NCBI RefSeq assembly: GCF_001606025.1
Contig: NZ_CP014945.1
Coordinates: forward strand, 2,852,001-2,916,000
From: Psychrobacter alimentarius
Lineage (GTDB): Bacteria; Pseudomonadota; Gammaproteobacteria; Pseudomonadales; Moraxellaceae
Direction: 5' to 3'
DNA length: 64,000 bases
Every line of letters begins with the position of its first letter. The first letter of the stretch is position 1. The notes below the pieces were generated by a model that worked only from the letters and a program-made list of their open reading frames with translations, was not told the DNA's origin and ran no database searches. Shown here in pieces: positions 53,961 to 64,000 of this stretch. The translations under genes were made by a program, and so were the position numbers.

Positions 53961-54467
53961 TCACTCAGTATCATCTGAATCGCTATTCATTTTGATATTG
54001 ACATGGCGCTTGGTCAGCGCTTGACCTTGCAAGATAGCTTTGGTCGCTGTTGCCTCTTGAAGACTTTCAAAACCACTAATATGATACTTTTGCTTATCTT
54101 CATCATCGACAATCTGTAGTTGCTCACCAATAAGCATAATTTTATCACCATCGGTCAACTGGATATGCTCACGCTTGCCTTGATTGTCATGCACCAGCTC
54201 ACCAGCTCGCACCCACAAAACACCATTTGCAATCACACCTGCCATGGCTTTTTTGCGTTGTTGACGTTGTCGATTAAAAATAAAACTGCCAACGATAAGT
54301 AAGGCCAATGCACCGATAGCGAGGCGCTCTGATAATAAACTCATGGCCAAAGCCACCGCTACTGCGCCTACCAGCAACGCTGACCCGAACCAAAACATAC
54401 CATTATCAGTCGCTTGCGACTGACCCTGCAACGTAATTTTAGCGCCATCGTCGGTCAGCTTGAGCAT
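53961..54467 (-). CDS. membrane protein of unknown function
   Basis: A 168-residue protein. An N-terminal hydrophilic start (MLKLTDDGAKITLQGQSQ) is followed by two adjacent membrane helices (about residues 26-64), a basic stretch (RQQRKK), and a C-terminal soluble part of about 90 residues with a strand-rich look (VLWVRAGELVHDNQG, HIQLTDGDKIMLIGEQLQIVDDED). I do not recognise the family. It lies about 107 bases downstream of rph on the same strand. Confidence 0.7.
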   Translation of the reverse strand: MLKLTDDGAKITLQGQSQATDNGMFWFGSALLVGAVAVALAMSLLSERLAIGALALLIVGSFIFNRQRQQRKKAMAGVIANGVLWVRAGELVHDNQGKREHIQLTDGDKIMLIGEQLQIVDDEDKQKYHISGFESLQEATATKAILQGQALTKRHVNIKMNSDSDDTE

Positions 54468-54573
54468 GCATTATTACCTATCGTCAGATATTTATGAGTA
54501 AAAAGCCAAGTATCTATAAATAGTTTATGGCAGGTCTAAAAGGGTTGTTAAAATGCTCAATACAAGAAGCGGA

Positions 54574-55290
54574 CTACCAACCTAAAGCGGTTTGTTGCAA
54601 TTTGATCAATTCAGCGATGCCTTTTTCTGCCATTGCAAGCATATCATCAGCCTGAGCACGGGTGAATGGTTTTTCTTCCGCCGTACCTTGTAATTCAATG
54701 AACTCACCTTTTTGTGTCATGACAACATTCAAATCAGTGTCACAACTGGCGTCTTCTTCATAGTTTAAATCCAAATAGGCTTCGCCATCTTTCATACCGA
54801 CAGAGACAGCAGCAACCAAGCCAATCAATGGATCTGCTTTGAGTTTTTTGGTTCTTTGAAGGCTTTCTAACGCATCAACAAGCGCAATCGCTGCACCCGT
54901 CACACTCGCAGTACGAGTACCACCGTCCGCTTGCAACACATCACAATCAAGATAAATGGTATTTTCGCCAAGCTTGCTCAAGTCAATCATGGCGCGTAAG
55001 CTACGACCAATCAAACGCTGGATTTCTTGCGTTCGACCTGATTGCTTACCACGTGCTGCTTCACGCTGGTTGCGAGTGTTGGTCGCTCGTGGCAACATGC
55101 CGTATTCGGCAGTGATCCAACCTTTACCCTTACCTTTTAGCCAGCGCGGTACACCTGATTCGACACTGGCAGTACACAGTACTTTAGTATCGCCGAAGCT
55201 TACCAATACTGATCCTTCGGCATGCTTAGTATAATGGCGCTCAAAGCTGATCGAGCGAAGTTGGTCAAGCTCACGATTGTCAATACGCAT
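54574..55290 (-). CDS. rph: ribonuclease PH
   Basis: A 238-residue phosphorolytic 3'-5' exoribonuclease that trims tRNA precursors. Typical features are [42 protein letters not shown], the basic [17 protein letters not shown], the RNA/phosphate-binding [36 protein letters not shown] and a C-terminal [20 protein letters not shown] with the metal-binding aspartates. The length equals the family standard. AGGAATTTTT precedes the ATG. Confidence 0.97.
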   Translation of the reverse strand: MRIDNRELDQLRSISFERHYTKHAEGSVLVSFGDTKVLCTASVESGVPRWLKGKGKGWITAEYGMLPRATNTRNQREAARGKQSGRTQEIQRLIGRSLRAMIDLSKLGENTIYLDCDVLQADGGTRTASVTGAAIALVDALESLQRTKKLKADPLIGLVAAVSVGMKDGEAYLDLNYEEDASCDTDLNVVMTQKGEFIELQGTAEEKPFTRAQADDMLAMAEKGIAELIKLQQTALGW

Positions 55291-55595
55291 AAAAATTCCT
55301 AGTACAATGTTTTAAAAGCAGTGTCGTAAAAATAACAAATTTGGTGCCGTTTGGCTGTTTATATATATCAATAGATAAGTAATCAGTTATTGGTATATAT
55401 CTGAGCAAATGATAAACAGACGTTTTGGTAGGCTCAAAAAGACAGCCATCCTAACGTGACAGCGGCGCAATAGCAAGATTCACTCAAGCTATAACGCCGC
55501 GGTTTTGCTAAAAAGCTGATGCAATCATAAAATGGCGCACTAATTACTCTGACGGCTTTATGCTCATATTTTTACTTATCTTTATTGTGATATTC
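55291..55595. other. intergenic region fadD / rph
   Basis: About 305 bases, AT-rich; presumably holds the rph promoter and the end of the fadD transcript. Nothing conserved recognised. Confidence 0.4.
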
Positions 55596-57443
55596 TTATT
55601 CTAGGCCTTCCATCTTACGCAATTCTTTACGCAGGATCTTACCAACGTTTGACTTTGGTAATTCATCCACAAACTGGATATGACGGGGACGCTTATAGCC
55701 AGTCAGCTGTTTTTTACCAAAATCTAGCAATTCTTGTTCTGTGACTTCGCCCTTTTTGACCACAAATAATTTTGGTTCTTCACCGCGCTCTTCATTTGGC
55801 ACTCCAATAGCACCGCACTCTGCCACCGCTGGATGCTCACTCATGGCCTCTTCGATCTCATTTGGGTAGACATTAAAACCTGAGACCAAAATCATGTCTT
55901 TTTTGCGATCGACAATTTTAATGAAGCCCTTTTCATCCATGATACCGATATCACCCGTTTTTAGGTAACCATTAGCGGTAAAGGTTTCGGCGGTTTCTTT
56001 AGGACGGTTTTGATAGCCAATCATTACTTGTGGCCCTTTGACACATATCTCACCGCGATCGCCCATGACTACTTCATTTTCGTCGTCATCGATCAGTATC
56101 ACGTCCGTGCTAGAGGCAGGAATACCAATTTTGTTAGTGAATTCAGCGATGGTCATGGGATTAAAGGCGACCACAGGCGACGTCTCAGACAGACCATACC
56201 CTTCTACAATAGGCAGACCTGTGACGTTGTGCCATTTTTTGGCCACACTTGGCAACACTGACATACCGCCACCAATAGAGGCTTTTAGATTGGAGAAATC
56301 TAGCTCTGCAAAACTGTCTTTATTCACCAAGCCATTAAACAAGGTGTTGACTGCAGGGATAAAGGACGGCTTGTATTTGCCCATCTCTTTAATCAAACCG
56401 TCAAGATCGCGTGGATTTGGGATTAGTAAGCCTGCATAACCCTGATACATGCCATACATACCGCAAACCATAAATGAGAACACATGGTACAGTGGCAATG
56501 CGGTCAAAATAACATCACCTGCCTCCACGTCATCTTCAAACGCACTGTTCATAAGGGCACTGATTTGTAACATGTTGGCGACTAAGTTGCCGTGAGACAA
56601 CATTGCGCCTTTGGCCACCCCCGTCGTACCACCTGTATATTGCAATAATGCCACGTCACTTAAGCTCAAATCAGGGCGCTTATAATGACTGGCCGATACT
56701 GCATTTAGGGCTTGCTTGAAGCTCACACTATTTGGTAAATGGTAAGCTGGAATCATTTTTTTGATGTGACGTGCCACAAGGTTGACCACAGCGCCTTTGA
56801 CAGATCCTAACATATCGCCAATTTTGCAGACGATCACATGCGCCACTTGACCTTTGTCTTCTGCTTCTTGATAGGTTTTTGCAAAATTTTCTACAATAAA
56901 TAAGGCTTTGGCACTGCTGTCATGCAGTTGATGCGATAGCTCTCGGCTGGTGTACAAAGGATTGACGTTGACCAATACCATGCCTGCGCGGATGATACCC
57001 AAAGCAACCACTGGATACTGCAACAAATTGGGCATCATGACCCCAACTTTATCACCCTTGACCAATCCTAATGATTGTAGATAGCTGGCAATTTGACGAC
57101 TGTATAAATCCAATTGCTTATAACTGATTTCAGCGCCCATACAAATATAAGCAGTTTTTTTACCATAGCGGCTAAAATTACGCTCAAACACTTCCAACAA
57201 AGAGGTATTGTCGTCTGGCATATCGATAGTAGCATCAATGCCATAGCGCTCATAAGCACTTAACCAAGGTCTATCGCTAGGGATGGTCGGCATGGTAGGG
57301 AATGCATTTTCTTGATAAATATTGTCTTGATAAACGGTGTCTTTATGAATACGGTTTTTATCAGCGCTGCTCTTATGAGCACTGTCTTTATTGTTGGTTG
57401 CAGCTTTATCGTTTGCTGTCTCTTTATTGATATTATCGGTCAT
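55596..57443 (-). CDS. fadD: long-chain acyl-CoA synthetase (FadD type), copy 1
   Basis: A 615-residue AMP-forming ligase that activates fatty acids with CoA for beta-oxidation. The P-loop/AMP motif is LLQYTGGTTGVAKGAML, the adenylate-binding VEGYGLSETSPV, the hinge TGDIGIMDEKGF, and the FadD signature VDRKKDMILVSGFNVYPNEIE ends with the catalytic Lys in the late KSNVGKILRKELR. The first 50 residues are a hydrophilic Asn/Asp/Lys-rich extension absent from E. coli FadD. AGGG precedes the ATG. A close paralogue lies upstream on the same strand. Confidence 0.95.
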   Translation of the reverse strand: MTDNINKETANDKAATNNKDSAHKSSADKNRIHKDTVYQDNIYQENAFPTMPTIPSDRPWLSAYERYGIDATIDMPDDNTSLLEVFERNFSRYGKKTAYICMGAEISYKQLDLYSRQIASYLQSLGLVKGDKVGVMMPNLLQYPVVALGIIRAGMVLVNVNPLYTSRELSHQLHDSSAKALFIVENFAKTYQEAEDKGQVAHVIVCKIGDMLGSVKGAVVNLVARHIKKMIPAYHLPNSVSFKQALNAVSASHYKRPDLSLSDVALLQYTGGTTGVAKGAMLSHGNLVANMLQISALMNSAFEDDVEAGDVILTALPLYHVFSFMVCGMYGMYQGYAGLLIPNPRDLDGLIKEMGKYKPSFIPAVNTLFNGLVNKDSFAELDFSNLKASIGGGMSVLPSVAKKWHNVTGLPIVEGYGLSETSPVVAFNPMTIAEFTNKIGIPASSTDVILIDDDENEVVMGDRGEICVKGPQVMIGYQNRPKETAETFTANGYLKTGDIGIMDEKGFIKIVDRKKDMILVSGFNVYPNEIEEAMSEHPAVAECGAIGVPNEERGEEPKLFVVKKGEVTEQELLDFGKKQLTGYKRPRHIQFVDELPKSNVGKILRKELRKMEGLE

Positions 57444-57897
57444 AACTTTCCCTAAACGTTACTATGAAAAATGTAGAATATTTTAACGAAAAAACCATTT
57501 TTTATGATTGATCAGTGACAGCAAACCCTTATGAATACAAACGGCAATAACCCAATTGGTTTATCATTCATAAGCTGGTCGATAAAAGCGTATTATCAGG
57601 CCCGTGATAGGTGCCGCAATCATTTAGCAAAACCAGATTGGCTATCATTTTTGCCATCATGGTTTATACAGTAACACTGACTTTTTTAGATACTTATAAA
57701 AATACGTCGCTGAGCACTATAGCAGTTTTACTAGAGTTTCTCTATCTATACTAGCACTGTTAAAACTCTCAAAATGCTGAAAATAAAAAACGATAAGGCT
57801 GCCTATGAGCAACCTTATCACTTGTAGCTAACGCGACCCTATAACTATTACAGTCTCTTATATATGCTGTCGTTATAACTCTCTACCGTGTGAGCAA
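57444..57897. other. intergenic region between the two fadD genes
   Basis: Holds the terminator at 57783-57832, implying that the downstream fadD copy is transcribed from its own promoter in this stretch. No operator recognised. Confidence 0.5.
57783..57832 (-). terminator. intrinsic terminator after the second fadD
   Basis: ATAAGG(T)TGC and GCA(G)CCTTAT-type arms, followed in the minus transcript by CGTTTTTTATTTT; about 65 bases past the stop at 57898. Confidence 0.7.
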
Positions 57898-59631
57898 TCA
57901 CGATTGGCCGTGATTCTTTTCTTCAAGCGCGCGTAGGTCTTTACGTAAAATTTTACCCACATTCGATTTTGGTAGCTCATCGATAAATTCAACATAACGA
58001 GGGCGTTTATAGCCGGTCAGATTTTCTTTACCATAGGCGAGAACCTCTTCAACCGTCAAGCTATCATCACTGCGTACGACATAAATTTTTGGTACTTCAC
58101 CACTTTTTTCGTCTTCGATACCAATGACACCGCACTCCAGAATCTTTGGATGACCCGACATAGCATCTTCAACTTCGTTTGGATAGACGTTAAACCCTGA
58201 GACCAAAATCATGTCTTTTTTACGATCGACAATTTTAAAGTAACCGTCTTCATCCATCACGCCAATATCACCAGTACGGAAATAACCATCATCCGTCATA
58301 ACTTCTGCCGTCGCATCCGCGCGCTTCCAGTAACCTTTCATGACTTGTGGACCACGAACACAAATCTCACCGCGCTCACCAAGGGCGACTTCATTCCCAT
58401 CTTCATCCAAAATGGCCATATCCGTTGAAGGCATTGGCAGACCAATATTACCTGAGAACTCGTTCGTGCCTTCTGGATTGGCTGAAGCAACCGGAGAGGT
58501 CTCTGATAGACCATAGCCTTGAACAATGATATTGCCCGTTATTTTTTGCCATTTAGCCGCTGTGTCTTTTAATACTGCCATACCGCCGCCCATAGACATC
58601 TCAAGCTTGCTATGGTCTATGGCTTGGAACTCTTCACTATTTGCAAGGGCGTTAAATAACGTATTGACCGCTGGGAAGAATGCAGGCGGATATGCTTTAT
58701 AGGCTTTAAGCAAGCTATCAAAGTCGCGTGGATTTGGTACAAGTAGACCGATACAACCACGATACAAGCCAAACATGCCACAAACGGTGAAAGAAAAAAT
58801 ATGATATAAGGGCAGCGCTGTCATGATGACTGGCTGCTCATCTAGCTTTTCAAATTTATCAAAAGCATCGCCCAAGTAAACATCACACTGGATAAGGTTT
58901 GCCACTAAGTTGCCATGTGTGAGCATCGCGCCTTTGGCAACACCCGTTGTACCACCGGTATATTGCAGAACTGCCACGTCTTCAAGGCCGATATTATCAG
59001 GACGCTTATAGTGGTCAGCAGAAAAGCGATTCAGAGCCTTTTTAAATTTAACACTGCCTTTGATACTATAATCAGGCACCATTTTTTTGACATGACGAAC
59101 CACAGCAGTCACGATAAAGCCTTTTAGTGGGCTCATAAGGTCGCCCATGGAGGTAATCACAACATGGTCAACCAAGTCTTTACCAATGTCTTGGTAGGTT
59201 TTGGCAAAGTTTTCTAGCAAAATAAGCACTTTGGCATCAGAGTCTTCTAACTGATGTGCCAGCTCCTTGGTAGTATAAAGTGGGTTAACATTGACCAACG
59301 TCATGCCCGCGCGCAGTACTCCTAGGACGGCAACTGGCAGCTGTAAAATATTGGGCATCATCACCGCCACTTTATCGCCTTTTTTTAGCCCCAACGATTG
59401 CAGATAAGCTGCCATTTGTTTGCTATAGCGATCTAATTCTTCATAGGACAGTTTGACATCCATACACACAAATGCTGTTTTGCCAGCATAGGTAACAAAG
59501 TTTTTTTCGAGTATATCGATTAAAGAGGTATTGGCAGCTGGCATCGTGATGTCATACTGAATACCAAGTTTTTCGTAAGTTTTGAGCCATACTTTATCAT
59601 TGCGACGAATGGGGTTGCCCTGATTTTCCAT
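57898..59631 (-). CDS. fadD: long-chain acyl-CoA synthetase (FadD type), copy 2
   Basis: A 577-residue paralogue of the preceding ligase with the same motif series (VLQYTGGTTGVAKGAMLTHG, VQGYGLSETSPVA, FRTGDIGVMDEDGYFKIVDRKKDMILVSGFNVYPNE, PKSNVGKILRKDLR). Without the long N-terminal extension of copy 1, it is close to the E. coli FadD length (561). The frame extends to 59673, but AGGAG ten bases before the ATG at 59631 supports MENQGNPIRR. The two copies are close but clearly diverged throughout, so an old duplication. The symbol names the family; which copy is the orthologue is not decided. Confidence 0.94.
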   Translation of the reverse strand: MENQGNPIRRNDKVWLKTYEKLGIQYDITMPAANTSLIDILEKNFVTYAGKTAFVCMDVKLSYEELDRYSKQMAAYLQSLGLKKGDKVAVMMPNILQLPVAVLGVLRAGMTLVNVNPLYTTKELAHQLEDSDAKVLILLENFAKTYQDIGKDLVDHVVITSMGDLMSPLKGFIVTAVVRHVKKMVPDYSIKGSVKFKKALNRFSADHYKRPDNIGLEDVAVLQYTGGTTGVAKGAMLTHGNLVANLIQCDVYLGDAFDKFEKLDEQPVIMTALPLYHIFSFTVCGMFGLYRGCIGLLVPNPRDFDSLLKAYKAYPPAFFPAVNTLFNALANSEEFQAIDHSKLEMSMGGGMAVLKDTAAKWQKITGNIIVQGYGLSETSPVASANPEGTNEFSGNIGLPMPSTDMAILDEDGNEVALGERGEICVRGPQVMKGYWKRADATAEVMTDDGYFRTGDIGVMDEDGYFKIVDRKKDMILVSGFNVYPNEVEDAMSGHPKILECGVIGIEDEKSGEVPKIYVVRSDDSLTVEEVLAYGKENLTGYKRPRYVEFIDELPKSNVGKILRKDLRALEEKNHGQS

Positions 59632-59992
59632 AATCTTTTTTCTCCTAGTCATAGTACGCGATCGATTACTCATACAATCACAGTGTGATATACATACAAA
59701 AACTTAGCATTTAGGCTTACGCTGGTAAGCAAAGTCGCCATGTTATCGTATGAGCATGAGCAAACAACATAATGGTCAAAAACCCTCTTCTAATTAACAT
59801 ACACACTTTATACAGACTACTCAATACAAAAGATTGTTACTTGCGTTCGCAAACAGATTTGACGATGAATAATCTTATGTATAGCGCCTTTAGTCACTCC
59901 TAATAGTTAGAAAAATATTCATACTTTTTAGTGATAATCTATTTATAAATCTCATGCATACACTTATGTCTTTATTGATGACTTATTGCCGT
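59632..59992. other. intergenic region upstream of fadD copy 2
   Basis: About 360 AT-rich bases holding the fadD promoter and the end of the YfbK-like gene. No repeat or RNA seen. Confidence 0.4.
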
Positions 59993-61147
59993 TTATGACT
60001 TGTTACCATCAAGTACCGTAGCAAGCTCTGTCAAAGTGACAAAATTGCGACGTATGCCGTCTTTATCACTGCTTGGTTGACGAGCAAGCACACTACTCGC
60101 CAGTTTTTTACTATCAGCATACTGCCAATCATTGATGTATTCATTTTGAGTTAATCGCTGACCAAAACCTGCTACTGCCACCGCAAACTGCGTATCGATA
60201 TTGGCACTATTTAACGCACGACTGGTTTTATAAATCGGTTGACTGAGCAGCTTTGAGCCGCCGCCTGCTGGTGCTTTATAGCGAATTTTTAGATAGGCCA
60301 ACTCATTTACATTCTGTGTGTTTTGGGTGCTAGACTTGCTGTTGTTACTGCCAGAATAAGTGACGATACTGATGCTGTCTTCTGCGCGCATCTGCTCTGT
60401 CAGTAATTTGAGAGAGGATTGCGCCAATGGCAGCTTATCGAGAGAGGACATAGAGCCCGACACATCGACCAAAAATACGAGGTTGGCAGGTGGCATCGAC
60501 TGCGCATTGCTATTTTTAGACCAATTACTATCAACTGCTTTGATACCAACTTTGACGATCTTGTTATCCTGATCTGCCCTGTCCCATGGCGAATCGACCA
60601 CGTCAGTTGCCACCACAAAGGGCGCATTATTAAGGCGTTTACCATCATCAAACTGATATTGAAAATAGTTGATCAACTCCTCCACTCGCACCGCATCGAC
60701 AGGCGGTAGTCGACCTTCATTCAGATAGCGACGTACATTGGCATAACTGCCCGTATCAGTATCAATAGATAAAGTAGAAACCGCCATCTCTGTAGTACGA
60801 TGTACAGGATTGGCCTCACTCTTTTGATAATTGTCGCGCTCTTGGGGCGCTATGTTGATACTTGGTAGTGGACGAATACCCATTTGAGGCGCCGCGCGTA
60901 TCAGCATATTACTGCTTACAGCATTTTGCATAGTCATGACAGGCTCTGATGCCACAACGCTCATTGAGTCAACAGCACTTTGATTAGCCGCCTCTTGATT
61001 AATCGTGCTACTACTCGGTTCTGATACTGGCGGAGTCATTTGAGATGAACTACAAGCACTCAGCCCCGCACCGATAACCATACTGGCCAACAGCGCACCT
61101 TTTGTTAAGTAATGAGGATATTTTTGTGATAAACAGACAGGCGGCAT
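59993..61147 (-). pseudogene. YfbK-like vWA lipoprotein with apparent internal deletion of the vWA core
   Basis: A 384-residue product starting with a lipoprotein signal (lipobox GLSAC, Cys32), then a disordered stretch, the YfbK-type N-terminal domain (LSIDTDTGSYANVRRYLNEGRLPPVDAVRVEELINYFQY) and the start of a vWA domain (LVFLVDVSGSM, residues 223-233, then LPLAQSSLKLLTEQMRAEDSISIVTYSGS). There the frame runs into a Ser/Asn/Thr-rich linker (about residues 265-280) and resumes at AYLKIRYKAPAGGGSKL, which in YfbK proteins follows the vWA domain. About 150 to 170 residues, including the MIDAS Thr and Asp, are missing in frame. It is open and may be expressed, so pseudogene is provisional. GGAG precedes the ATG at 61147. 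Confidence 0.65.
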
Positions 61148-61539
61148 AGCAAATACTCCATAAGTCACATAGATCAATGATGAATTGTCCGTATTCATCT
61201 ATTTATGATAATTTGTGCCACCCAGTCACACCGTATTTTTTAAAAAACAGATAATAGGTGTGTAGAGAAAATGGCTATATCACATCGCTAGATTTTACGT
61301 TCATAAGTAACATGATAAAAAATATTTAGATTAACTATACTTAAGTTATTTTCTAAAAGCTATTGATTAAAGTGCGGTTCAGAGTATGGTTTAAAACGAT
61401 ATGAGCACGTCATGCATTGTCGTCTATTCTGACTTGCACCTTTTTAATTGCCGCAATATCCTTTACGATAGCACTATCCTTATTGTCTACTTGCCCCATT
61501 TATTAATACCTATTAAAACTCAAAAGTGAATCCTATTTT
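61148..61539. other. divergent intergenic region YfbK-like / parC
   Basis: About 390 AT-rich bases with promoters for both genes expected; no conserved element recognised. Confidence 0.4.
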
Positions 61540-63855
61540 ATGTCCGATGTTATTGATCATACGATTGACCCAATCATTCCAAGTGAACCCATGGATACGC
61601 GCTCGGTGGCGGAATTCACTGAGCAAGCCTATCTCAACTATGCCATGTATGTCATCATGGATCGGGCGTTGCCCAATATTGCTGACGGTCTCAAGCCAGT
61701 ACAGCGCCGTATCGTCTATGCCATGAGTGAGCTTGGCTTAAAGTCTTCTGCCAAAGCAAAAAAATCAGCGCGTACGGTTGGTGATGTACTAGGTAAATAC
61801 CATCCACATGGTGACAGTGCGTGTTATGAGGCGATGGTGCTAATGGCACAGCCGTTTAGCTACCGCTATCCGCTGATTACTGGTCAAGGCAACTGGGGCA
61901 GTCCTGATGATCCAAAATCCTTTGCGGCGATGCGTTATACCGAAGCCAAAATGTCTGCCTATGCTAATACCTTGCTCGCAGAGCTTGGACAAGGAACAGT
62001 CAACTGGCAAGATAATTTTGACGGTACGATGCAAGAGCCAACCACTCTACCCGCCCGCTTGCCCAATATTTTATTAAACGGTACCACAGGTATCGCCGTT
62101 GGTATGGCGACCGATATACCGCCGCATAATTTAAATGAAGTGGTACGCGCAGCCATTCGTTTGCTCAAAAACCCTGAGCTGTCCGTCAAGCAGTTAACTC
62201 AGTCAATACCAGCACCTGACTTGCCAACGCCAGCCGAAATCATTACCAGTAAAAAAGACTTGCAAGCCATGTATGAGAGTGGCCGTGGCAGCTACAAAAT
62301 GCGGGCCACGTTCCATATCGATAGCAAAGAAAAAAACCTCGTCATCATTGATGCACTTCCCTATCAAGTCTCAGGCAACAAGATTCAAGAGCAAATCGCC
62401 AAGCTCATGACCGACAAAAAATTGCCTTGGATTACTGACATTCATGATGAGTCAGATCATGAAAACGCTTGCCGTATCGTACTTGAGCTGCGATCAGCGC
62501 GCGTCGATGTCGAGCGCGTCATGAGTCATCTATTTGCCAGCACGGATCTAGAAAGCAATTACCGCGTCAACATGAATATGATTGGGCTAAACGGGAAGCC
62601 GCAAGTCAAAAACCTGAAAGAAATCTTAGAAGAATGGCTCATCTGCCGCCGCTCTGTCGTCACGCGCCGTTTGCAATTTCGCCTCGACAAAATCGATAAG
62701 CGCTTGCACATCCTTGCAGGTTTACTAATTGCGTATCTTAATATTGATGAAGTCATTCGTATCATTCGTGAAGAAGACGATCCAAAAGCAACGTTGATGC
62801 AAGATTATGATCTGACTGACATTCAAGCCAATGCCATCTTAGATATTCGTCTGCGTCAGTTGGCAAGATTAGAAGAGATTGAGTTGCGCCGCGAGCAAGA
62901 TGAGCTGGCCGCCGAACGCGCCATCATTCAAGAGTACTTGGACAATCCAGACAGTCTGACCAATCTGATGATTGATGAGCTGACTGCCGATATGAAAGAA
63001 CATGGTAACGAGCGTGTATCACCATTGGCAGAACGCGAAGAAGCGCAAGCACTAAAAGAGTCTGACTTGGTGCCAAGCGAGCCTGTGACCGCCATCCTAT
63101 CAAAAGCAGGATGGATTCGTGCCGCCAAAGGCCATGATGTCGATGCGGCTGGTATGAGCTATCGCTCAGGCGATGCTTATCAGGCACATGTACGCGGTAA
63201 ATCTAATGAAAAAATCTACGTGCTCGATAGCACCGGACGCAGTTACAGCATTGATGCACACAACCTTGCTTCTGCGCGCGGTCAAGGTGATCCGCTCACC
63301 AGCGTGTTGAAGCCGCCCGCAGGTGCCAGCTTTGAGCAGTTATTAACAGGTGATAATGATCAACGTATCATTCTCGCCAGCTCAGCAGGTTATGGATTTA
63401 TCAATACGCTTGGTAATCTCGATAGCAATCAAAAAGCGGGTAAAAACATCATTACTTTAACAACTGATAGTCGCTTGCTACCAGTTGCGCGTATCGATGT
63501 GCTAGCAAATATGATTAATAGTAGTGACAATAGTGAAGCAACCAGCAGTCGTGCAAACGCGGCACCAGACCATCTCGCTGTTGTGACCAACGCAGGATAC
63601 TTACTGATATTTGCTCTTGATGATTTGCCTGAACAAGCACGCGGTAAAGGCAACAAATTGATTAAACTAAAAGACGGTGAAGAAGTCCTTGCGATCACTC
63701 CACTGAATCAGCAAGACAGCCTTGTCATTACCGCTGGTAAACGCCATGTGACGCTAAAGCCCAATGACTTGGCCAACTATACAGGCACGCGTGGTAATCG
63801 CGGCGGCCAGTTGCCAAGAGGCTTTCAGAATGTGACGAGTGTTGAGGTTGGATAG
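61540..63855 (+). CDS. parC: DNA topoisomerase IV subunit A
   Basis: A 771-residue ParC. The breakage-reunion domain shows [82 protein letters not shown] and the catalytic Tyr in [12 protein letters not shown] (Y133). The positions equivalent to E. coli S80 and E84, at which quinolone resistance mutations occur, are Ser93 and Glu97, the susceptible-type residues. The C-terminal part holds the beta-pinwheel repeats. No parE is adjacent. The ATG has no strong Shine-Dalgarno. Confidence 0.97.
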   Translation: MSDVIDHTIDPIIPSEPMDTRSVAEFTEQAYLNYAMYVIMDRALPNIADGLKPVQRRIVYAMSELGLKSSAKAKKSARTVGDVLGKYHPHGDSACYEAMVLMAQPFSYRYPLITGQGNWGSPDDPKSFAAMRYTEAKMSAYANTLLAELGQGTVNWQDNFDGTMQEPTTLPARLPNILLNGTTGIAVGMATDIPPHNLNEVVRAAIRLLKNPELSVKQLTQSIPAPDLPTPAEIITSKKDLQAMYESGRGSYKMRATFHIDSKEKNLVIIDALPYQVSGNKIQEQIAKLMTDKKLPWITDIHDESDHENACRIVLELRSARVDVERVMSHLFASTDLESNYRVNMNMIGLNGKPQVKNLKEILEEWLICRRSVVTRRLQFRLDKIDKRLHILAGLLIAYLNIDEVIRIIREEDDPKATLMQDYDLTDIQANAILDIRLRQLARLEEIELRREQDELAAERAIIQEYLDNPDSLTNLMIDELTADMKEHGNERVSPLAEREEAQALKESDLVPSEPVTAILSKAGWIRAAKGHDVDAAGMSYRSGDAYQAHVRGKSNEKIYVLDSTGRSYSIDAHNLASARGQGDPLTSVLKPPAGASFEQLLTGDNDQRIILASSAGYGFINTLGNLDSNQKAGKNIITLTTDSRLLPVARIDVLANMINSSDNSEATSSRANAAPDHLAVVTNAGYLLIFALDDLPEQARGKGNKLIKLKDGEEVLAITPLNQQDSLVITAGKRHVTLKPNDLANYTGTRGNRGGQLPRGFQNVTSVEVG

Positions 63856-63912
63856 TGAATTTCAGTGCTTAAATTTTGCAAAGCTGAGTTAAAAGTCCAG
63901 CTATGACCCATC

Positions 63913-63952
63913 AAAAAGCCGCCTATAGATACCATATAGGCGGCTTCTTTAC
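63913..63952 (+). terminator. intrinsic terminator after parC
   Basis: AAGCCGCCTATA and TATAGGCGGCTT arms followed by CTTTA; T-run moderate. Confidence 0.8.
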
Positions 63953-64000
63953 ATCAGCTAAAGCAGCTGACAAAATAGTGAGCAAATACTACCCATTTAA

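Noticed and set aside
55596..59631. Tandem fadD genes as a recent duplication or assembly artefact
   Set aside because: The paralogues differ throughout and in N-terminal length, and have separate terminators, so they are old, real copies.
1..64000. CRISPR array, tRNA, rRNA or insertion sequence
   Set aside because: No regularly spaced repeats, cloverleaf-type sequence, rRNA-like segment or transposase-like open frame was seen.

Overview
The window looks like a chromosomal segment of a Psychrobacter-type gammaproteobacterium (Moraxellaceae). The evidence is a moderate-to-low GC content, a cold-shock protein gene, a long FadE-type acyl-CoA dehydrogenase, tandem FadD-type ligases, a Moraxellaceae-style mix of housekeeping genes and many small acidic proteins. 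The genus is an inference from gene content and protein style; no rRNA is present. I see no tRNA, rRNA, CRISPR array, complete insertion sequence or prophage.

Layout. 1-5 kb: start of a haem-exporter ATPase (probably ccmA), two uncharacterised proteins (one YbjN-like), an HDAC-like deacetylase, DUF2905 and a TSUP exporter downstream of coaBC. 6-16 kb: radC divergent from coaBC, fadE, a dicarboxylate symporter, a second TSUP exporter, nhaA and an MpaB/DUF2236-family protein. 16-31 kb: two NUDIX hydrolases, an SDR dehydrogenase, a secreted serine hydrolase, an M16C peptidase, tandem UspA-type proteins, a LysR/YeiH divergent pair, a cold-shock gene, YbaN, a lipoprotein, and a TPP riboswitch controlling a Thi5/NMT1-like protein.

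31-40 kb is the most accessory-looking stretch. It holds a TerD-vWA (TerF-like) protein, an AT-rich solo OLD-like ATPase/TOPRIM gene that is a candidate single-gene phage-defence system, and an NhaC-family antiporter flanked by two direct copies of the valS 3' end plus terminator, followed by valS itself. This looks like an insertion or exchange at the 3' end of valS.

40-64 kb: an FNT channel, a bile-acid symporter family protein, two YbjQ proteins, a UPF0149 protein, a PA3496-like protein, a YtjB/AhpA-like protein divergent from serB, DUF368, an SCP2 protein, bioB, hemJ, a secreted papain-like-fold candidate, rph, two fadD paralogues, a YfbK-like lipoprotein with an apparent internal deletion of its vWA core, and parC.

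Functional themes are fatty-acid degradation (fadE plus two fadD), cofactor supply (coaBC, bioB, hemJ, TPP-controlled Thi5-like gene), ion and anion transport (nhaA, NhaC-like, two TSUP, YeiH, DAACS, FNT, BASS) and stress response. The most notable non-coding signal is a two-copy palindromic element (27661-27722 and 50753-50820). It has an almost identical 32-nt core enclosed by arms whose sequences differ between copies but remain self-complementary.
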